The position numbers and the translations under genes were made by a program. The notes beneath the pieces were generated by a model. That model ran no database searches, had not been told where the DNA came from, and saw nothing but the letters and a program-made list of their open reading frames with translations. DNA of 20,687 nucleotides, from positions 1 to 20,687 of the forward strand of contig JAOUPZ010000008.1 in NCBI GenBank assembly GCA_029879595.1, in the 5' to 3' direction. The stretch comes from Deltaproteobacteria bacterium (GTDB taxonomy: Bacteria; SAR324; JACQKK01). Shown here piece after piece: positions 17,396 to 20,687 of this stretch; position 1 is the stretch's first letter; the number at the start of each line of letters is the position of its first letter.

Positions 17396-17510
17396 TACAG
17401 CATGGGAAGTGACGCTGTCCGCGTCCTCAGGGGAAGGGAGAAACAGCCAGAAAGGACAAAAGGCGTTCGGGGCCGAAAGGCGCTGAACAAGCCTCCGGAC
17501 GACATTAACC

Positions 17511-18623
17511 ATGACTGAATCCAAAACGGCTGAAACAAAAACCACACCGGAAAGCCAGAACGGCACAGTAAAGCAACTGGTTGAGCCCTCGCCGCGCGCC
17601 GTGCAGACAGTGGAATCCTCCCAGGATTTCCTGGCGCAGGTGGTGGGCAATGAATCCCGCGAGGGCGAGCGCATCCAGGCCGGCCCCATTCTCAAGCTGA
17701 TGTACGATACGGCGGCGGCGGTGAGCATCCGCCACTCGGGGCACCGCACTGTAATGTTGCGGCTGGACCGCCTGGATATGACCGGGCTGATCTGCCACAT
17801 GGACCTGGTGCGGCTGGAAGGCCGGGTGATAGAGGCCGGACGCTCCTCCATGGTGGTCGAGGTGCGCTGCATGACCAAGCGCCCCATGGAGCGCGATTTC
17901 ATACCCTGCCATGTGGGCTACCTGACCATGGTGGCCATCAACGACCAGGGGCAGCCCACCCGGAGCATGCCGCCTTTTTCCTATGACTCCCCCCTGGGCA
18001 AGGAAGCGCGCATGCTGGCCGCCCACCGGCGCTCCCAGCTGGACGAGCGCAAGCAGTCCATGGCCTGGATCGAGCAGGAGCACAACCTGCGGGTTCAGGA
18101 TGTGATGGAGCGGGAACCCTTCGCCAGGTACGATTACCTCAGCCCGGAAGAATCTGAGGTGCACGTCAAGGGGCAGCTGCTGCCCTCCGGGCTGTACCAG
18201 GACCGCCGGGTGCTGGCCGGTGACCTGCTGGTCTGGCTGGAAAGGATTGCCACCTACACCGCCCGGCATTTCACCCGCAACACCCATGTGGTGACCATCT
18301 CCCTGGACGAGATCGAGTTCAACCGCGCCCTGCATGCCACCGACCGGATAGAGCTGCGCTCCCGGGTGGTGTATGTCCGCACCCACACCCTCCAGGTCAC
18401 CATCGACATAACCGTGCATACCATGGACGGCCAGCGCTATAACCTGGACCCGGTGAACTTCATCATCCTCAACTACCAGCCCAATGGCACCAAGAAACGG
18501 ATCCATACCGGCCTGCGGCTCACCGACAACGATCAGGTGAGCCTGAAGCGTTATCTCAAGGCCCGCACCAAGCATTCGTTCTGGAAATCCAACCCGGAAA
18601 GCCACCTGATCCTGTCGTTCTGA
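17511..18623 (+). CDS. Double-hotdog acyl-CoA thioesterase-like protein
   Basis: A 370-residue protein with two acyl-CoA thioesterase hotdog domains. The first (about 55-145) has AGPILKLMYDTAAAVSIRHSG with D66 at the family's acidic position, then VRLEGRVIEAGRSSMVVEV. The second (about 215-325) has LAGDLLVWLERIATYTARHF with E244 in the corresponding position, then VTISLDEIEF and a strand-rich stretch. This arrangement is that of cytosolic acyl-CoA hydrolases, which release fatty acid and CoA from acyl-CoA. The linker (about 160-215) is highly charged. The N-terminal 35 residues are hydrophilic and low in complexity. The ATG has only a poor ribosome site (GACATTAACC precedes it), but no better in-frame start fits. 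It is divergent from the MaoC-like gene. Hydrolytic activity and chain-length preference are inferred only from the fold. Confidence 0.82.
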   Translation: MTESKTAETKTTPESQNGTVKQLVEPSPRAVQTVESSQDFLAQVVGNESREGERIQAGPILKLMYDTAAAVSIRHSGHRTVMLRLDRLDMTGLICHMDLVRLEGRVIEAGRSSMVVEVRCMTKRPMERDFIPCHVGYLTMVAINDQGQPTRSMPPFSYDSPLGKEARMLAAHRRSQLDERKQSMAWIEQEHNLRVQDVMEREPFARYDYLSPEESEVHVKGQLLPSGLYQDRRVLAGDLLVWLERIATYTARHFTRNTHVVTISLDEIEFNRALHATDRIELRSRVVYVRTHTLQVTIDITVHTMDGQRYNLDPVNFIILNYQPNGTKKRIHTGLRLTDNDQVSLKRYLKARTKHSFWKSNPESHLILSF

Positions 18624-18705
18624 GCCGAAAGGAATCCGCCGGAGCCCGTCCGCCGTTTTTATTTGCGGCAGATGACATTTCACAGTTTTTCCGGGGACTT
18701 CCAGC

Positions 18706-18720
18706 TGATACACTGTATCA
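18706..18720. promoter_or_regulatory. Operator-like palindrome upstream of coaA
   Basis: TGATACACTGTATCA is a perfect 6-bp inverted repeat with a 3-nt centre, 64 nt before the coaA start. Its size suits a dimeric repressor site, but no regulator is identified and no matching -35/-10 pair surrounds it. Confidence 0.35.
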
Positions 18721-18784
18721 TCAACCAAAACAGCAGGGCCGCTGCAATCCCGGCCAGCATTGTCAACGCGGAGCTTCTGTTTTC

Positions 18785-19726
18785 ATGCCCGTTTCCCCAT
18801 ACATTCTATTCAACAACGAGGAGTGGGGCCGGCTGCGCGCCGACATGCCCATGACCCTGGGGGAAAAGGACCTGGAGAAGCTCTCCGGATTGATCGAGCA
18901 GGTCTCCATGGACCAGGTGGTGGAAATCTACCTGCCCCTGTCACGGCTGCTGAACCTGTATGTCCGGGCCACGCAGGATCTCTACAAGGCCACCGGAACC
19001 TTTTTGGGCAACCGGGCCGCCAAGGTGCCCTACGTCATCGGCATCGCGGGCAGCGTGGCCGTGGGCAAAAGCACCACCTCCCGGATACTCCGCGAGCTGC
19101 TTTCCCGCTGGAGCAACCACCCCAAGGTGGACCTGGTGACCACGGACGGATTCCTCTACCCCAACCATATCCTGGAGGAAAAGGGGCTGATGAAGCGCAA
19201 GGGGTTCCCGGAAAGCTACGACCTGCACCGGCTGCTGCAGTTTGTCTCCCGCCTCAAGGGGGGCGAGCCGGGCCTGCGGATTCCCGTCTACTCGCATCTG
19301 ACCTACGATATTGTTCAGGACCACGAGCAGGTGGTGGACCAGCCCGACATCGTGATCATCGAGGGCCTCAACGTTCTCCAGACCGGCGACGGCCACCCCT
19401 CGGCCAACCCGGAAAGCCGGGTCTTCGTTTCAGACTTCTTCGATTTCAAGATATTCGTGGACGCCCGCCACGAGGATGTGCGCGGCTGGTACCTGAGGCG
19501 GTTTTTGAAACTGCGCGACACCTCCTTCCAGAACCCCCGCTCATACTTTCACCGCTACGCCTCCCTGTCGGACAGCGAGGCCCTGGAACTGGCCGGCAGC
19601 ATCTGGGACGAGATAAACGGAGCCAACCTGATGGAAAACATCCTGCCCACCCGGGAGCGGGCGCACCTGATTCTGTATAAGGGAGCGGATCATTCGGTGG
19701 AACGGGTGCGCCTGCGAAAGATATGA
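18785..19726 (+). CDS. coaA: Pantothenate kinase, type I (CoaA)
   Basis: Phosphorylates pantothenate, the first and usually rate-limiting step of coenzyme A synthesis, in the cytoplasm. At 313 residues it is close to the usual 316. The Walker A loop GSVAVGKST is at 89-97. The family motif TTDGFLYPN (119-127) carries the catalytic aspartate D121, followed by LMKRKGFPESYDLHRLL. The C-terminal SYFHRYASLSDSEA segment and the final ILPTRERAHLILYKGADHSVERVRLRKI region are typical. The N-terminus (SPYILFNNEEWGRLRADMPMTL) aligns with the family and supports the ATG at 18785, although the nearest GGAG is rather far upstream. It follows the thioesterase-like gene by 161 nt on the same strand. E. coli CoaA is feedback-inhibited by CoA; the same is likely here but was not checked residue by residue. 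Confidence 0.96.
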   Translation: MPVSPYILFNNEEWGRLRADMPMTLGEKDLEKLSGLIEQVSMDQVVEIYLPLSRLLNLYVRATQDLYKATGTFLGNRAAKVPYVIGIAGSVAVGKSTTSRILRELLSRWSNHPKVDLVTTDGFLYPNHILEEKGLMKRKGFPESYDLHRLLQFVSRLKGGEPGLRIPVYSHLTYDIVQDHEQVVDQPDIVIIEGLNVLQTGDGHPSANPESRVFVSDFFDFKIFVDARHEDVRGWYLRRFLKLRDTSFQNPRSYFHRYASLSDSEALELAGSIWDEINGANLMENILPTRERAHLILYKGADHSVERVRLRKI

Positions 19727-19735
19727 TTTCCGCCG

Positions 19736-19757
19736 GCCCGGCTGAAGCCCCCCGGGC
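19736..19757. other. GC-rich inverted repeat between convergent coaA and phzF-like genes
   Basis: GCCCGG (19736-19741) pairs with CCGGGC (19752-19757) around a 10-nt loop, filling most of the 31-nt gap between two convergent stops. The position suits transcription termination on both strands, but there is no T-tract, so this is only a candidate. Confidence 0.3.
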
Positions 19758-20615
19758 TCAGACCAGCAGCCTTCCCCTGAACACCGTCACAGCGTTGCCC
19801 AGCAGCAGCACCCGGTCCCCTTTCAAAGCAACCCGCAGTTCACCGCCCCGGGGAGAAACCTGCCGTGCGGAAAGGCTGTCCCTTCCCAGCCGGGGCGCCC
19901 AGAAGGAGCAAAGGGTGCAGTGCGCCGACCCGGTCACCGGGTCCTCGTCGATGCCGGCGGCCGGAGCGAAAAAGCGGGACACGAAATCCGAGCCGCTTCC
20001 GCCGGAGGCGGTGACGATGACCCCCCGGGCCTCAAGGCCCTTCAGCAGGCTCATGTCCGGTTTCAGGGCCCGCACCTCCTGCTCCGAGCCCAGCAGCGCC
20101 AGCAGGTCGTCCCGGCCCCGGCCCGTCCACACAGGTCGCGTCCCCAGCGCCCGGGCCAGATCCTCCGGCAGCCGGTCTTCCGTCTTTTCATCCAGTTCGC
20201 GCGGGGGGTCGGCGGGGAAGTCCATCTCCAGTACCGCCCCCCGGCGGGTCACGGTGAGCAGCCCGCTACGGGTGTGAAAGCGGGCCGGTTCCTCCGGCGC
20301 CAGCAACCCCTCGGAGTACAGCACATGGGCCGTGGCCAGGGTGGCGTGTCCGCACAGGTCCACCTCCACCGCCGGCGTGAACCAGCGCAGGTCCCAGCCG
20401 GACTGGCTGTCCTGTGGTTGCTGCCCGCTCTGGCGGGGCTGGCGCAACAGGGCAAAGGCGGTCTCGCTCAGGTTCATCTCGGCGGCCAGGGCCTGCATCC
20501 ATTCCGCTTCCCGGGGCCGGTCCAGAAGGCACACCGCGGCCGGGTTGCCGGCAAACGGGCTGGATGTAAAGGCGTCCACCTGGAACAAAGGCAGACCATC
20601 GGAAGGCTCGTTCAT
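19758..20615 (-). CDS. PhzF-family isomerase-like protein
   Basis: Member of the PhzF/diaminopimelate-epimerase-fold family. Residues 10-30 (LFQVDAFTSSPFAGNPAAVCL) are the family start. E51 in MNLSETAFAL is the predicted catalytic acid, WFTPAVEVDLCGHATLATAHVL (78-99) is the core motif, and GIDEDPVTGSAHC near the C-terminus is the second-lobe counterpart. The product is 285 residues, typical for the family. The ATG at 20615 was chosen because GAGGG (minus strand, 20621-20625) lies 5 nt upstream; an upstream ATG at 20657 would add 14 poorly conserved residues. No other phenazine genes are nearby, so phenazine synthesis should not be inferred; most relatives have unknown substrates. It converges on coaA, with a 31-nt gap. 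Confidence 0.92.
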   Translation of the reverse strand: MNEPSDGLPLFQVDAFTSSPFAGNPAAVCLLDRPREAEWMQALAAEMNLSETAFALLRQPRQSGQQPQDSQSGWDLRWFTPAVEVDLCGHATLATAHVLYSEGLLAPEEPARFHTRSGLLTVTRRGAVLEMDFPADPPRELDEKTEDRLPEDLARALGTRPVWTGRGRDDLLALLGSEQEVRALKPDMSLLKGLEARGVIVTASGGSGSDFVSRFFAPAAGIDEDPVTGSAHCTLCSFWAPRLGRDSLSARQVSPRGGELRVALKGDRVLLLGNAVTVFRGRLLV

Positions 20616-20687
20616 GTGTACCCTCGCTGGTCGGGCCGCAACGGGGCGCAGACGCAACCACCATCCCGGCCGATTGAAAAAACGCCT

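Noticed and set aside
18636..18665. Intrinsic terminator after the thioesterase-like gene (TTTTTATTT preceded by GC-rich sequence)
   Set aside because: The T-rich stretch is there, but the best stem before it is only about 4 bp.
17505..18728. 407-residue minus-strand frame over the thioesterase-like gene
   Set aside because: H/G/V/Q-rich composition with no motif; the plus-strand product has recognisable hotdog domains.
19758..20615. Phenazine biosynthesis locus
   Set aside because: Only a PhzF-family protein is present; the family is broad and no other phz gene is in the window.

Overview
The window is GC-rich chromosomal DNA, roughly 60% G+C by eye, with strongly third-position GC-biased genes. 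It comes from a Gram-negative bacterium: there are Sec-exported periplasmic binding proteins, a probable lipoprotein, a membrane-anchored hybrid histidine kinase, a long-form ThiC and a type I CoaA. A Pseudomonadota or Desulfobacterota-like host fits, but nothing here fixes the lineage. I see no rRNA, tRNA, CRISPR array, insertion sequence, integrase or phage gene, so this reads as core chromosome with a few unusual genes rather than a mobile island.

Layout, left to right. (1) The 3' part of thiC (+), cut by the left edge, ends convergently against a cardiolipin synthase gene (-). (2) After a 392-nt divergent gap comes a small two-TM chemoreceptor-like gene (+). It converges, through a good bidirectional hairpin terminator, on a three-gene minus-strand operon. 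(3) That operon, in transcription order, encodes an AfuA/FbpA-like solute-binding protein, a PhnD-like solute-binding protein and a hybrid histidine kinase with a receiver domain. No permease or ATPase gene accompanies it, so it looks like a periplasmic sensing module rather than a transporter. (4) A divergent gap with an unusual 15-bp tandem repeat leads to the dominant gene, a 6-kb uvrA encoding a 2008-residue tandem UvrA-UvrA fusion with four intact ABC nucleotide-binding sites. (5) A probable lipoprotein of unknown function follows (+). (6) Next is a divergent pair of double-hotdog genes, a MaoC-like dehydratase homologue (-) and an acyl-CoA thioesterase-like protein (+), separated by a region rich in inverted and direct repeats. 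(7) The window closes with coaA (+), pantothenate kinase, converging on a PhzF-family gene (-).

Functional links: thiC and coaA are cofactor synthesis genes, and coaA lies beside genes likely to act on acyl-CoA. The strongest candidates for something unusual are the one-chain UvrA dimer, in which the first half keeps a UvrB-binding type insertion and the second half has lost its recognisable motif, and the two-binding-protein/histidine-kinase operon.
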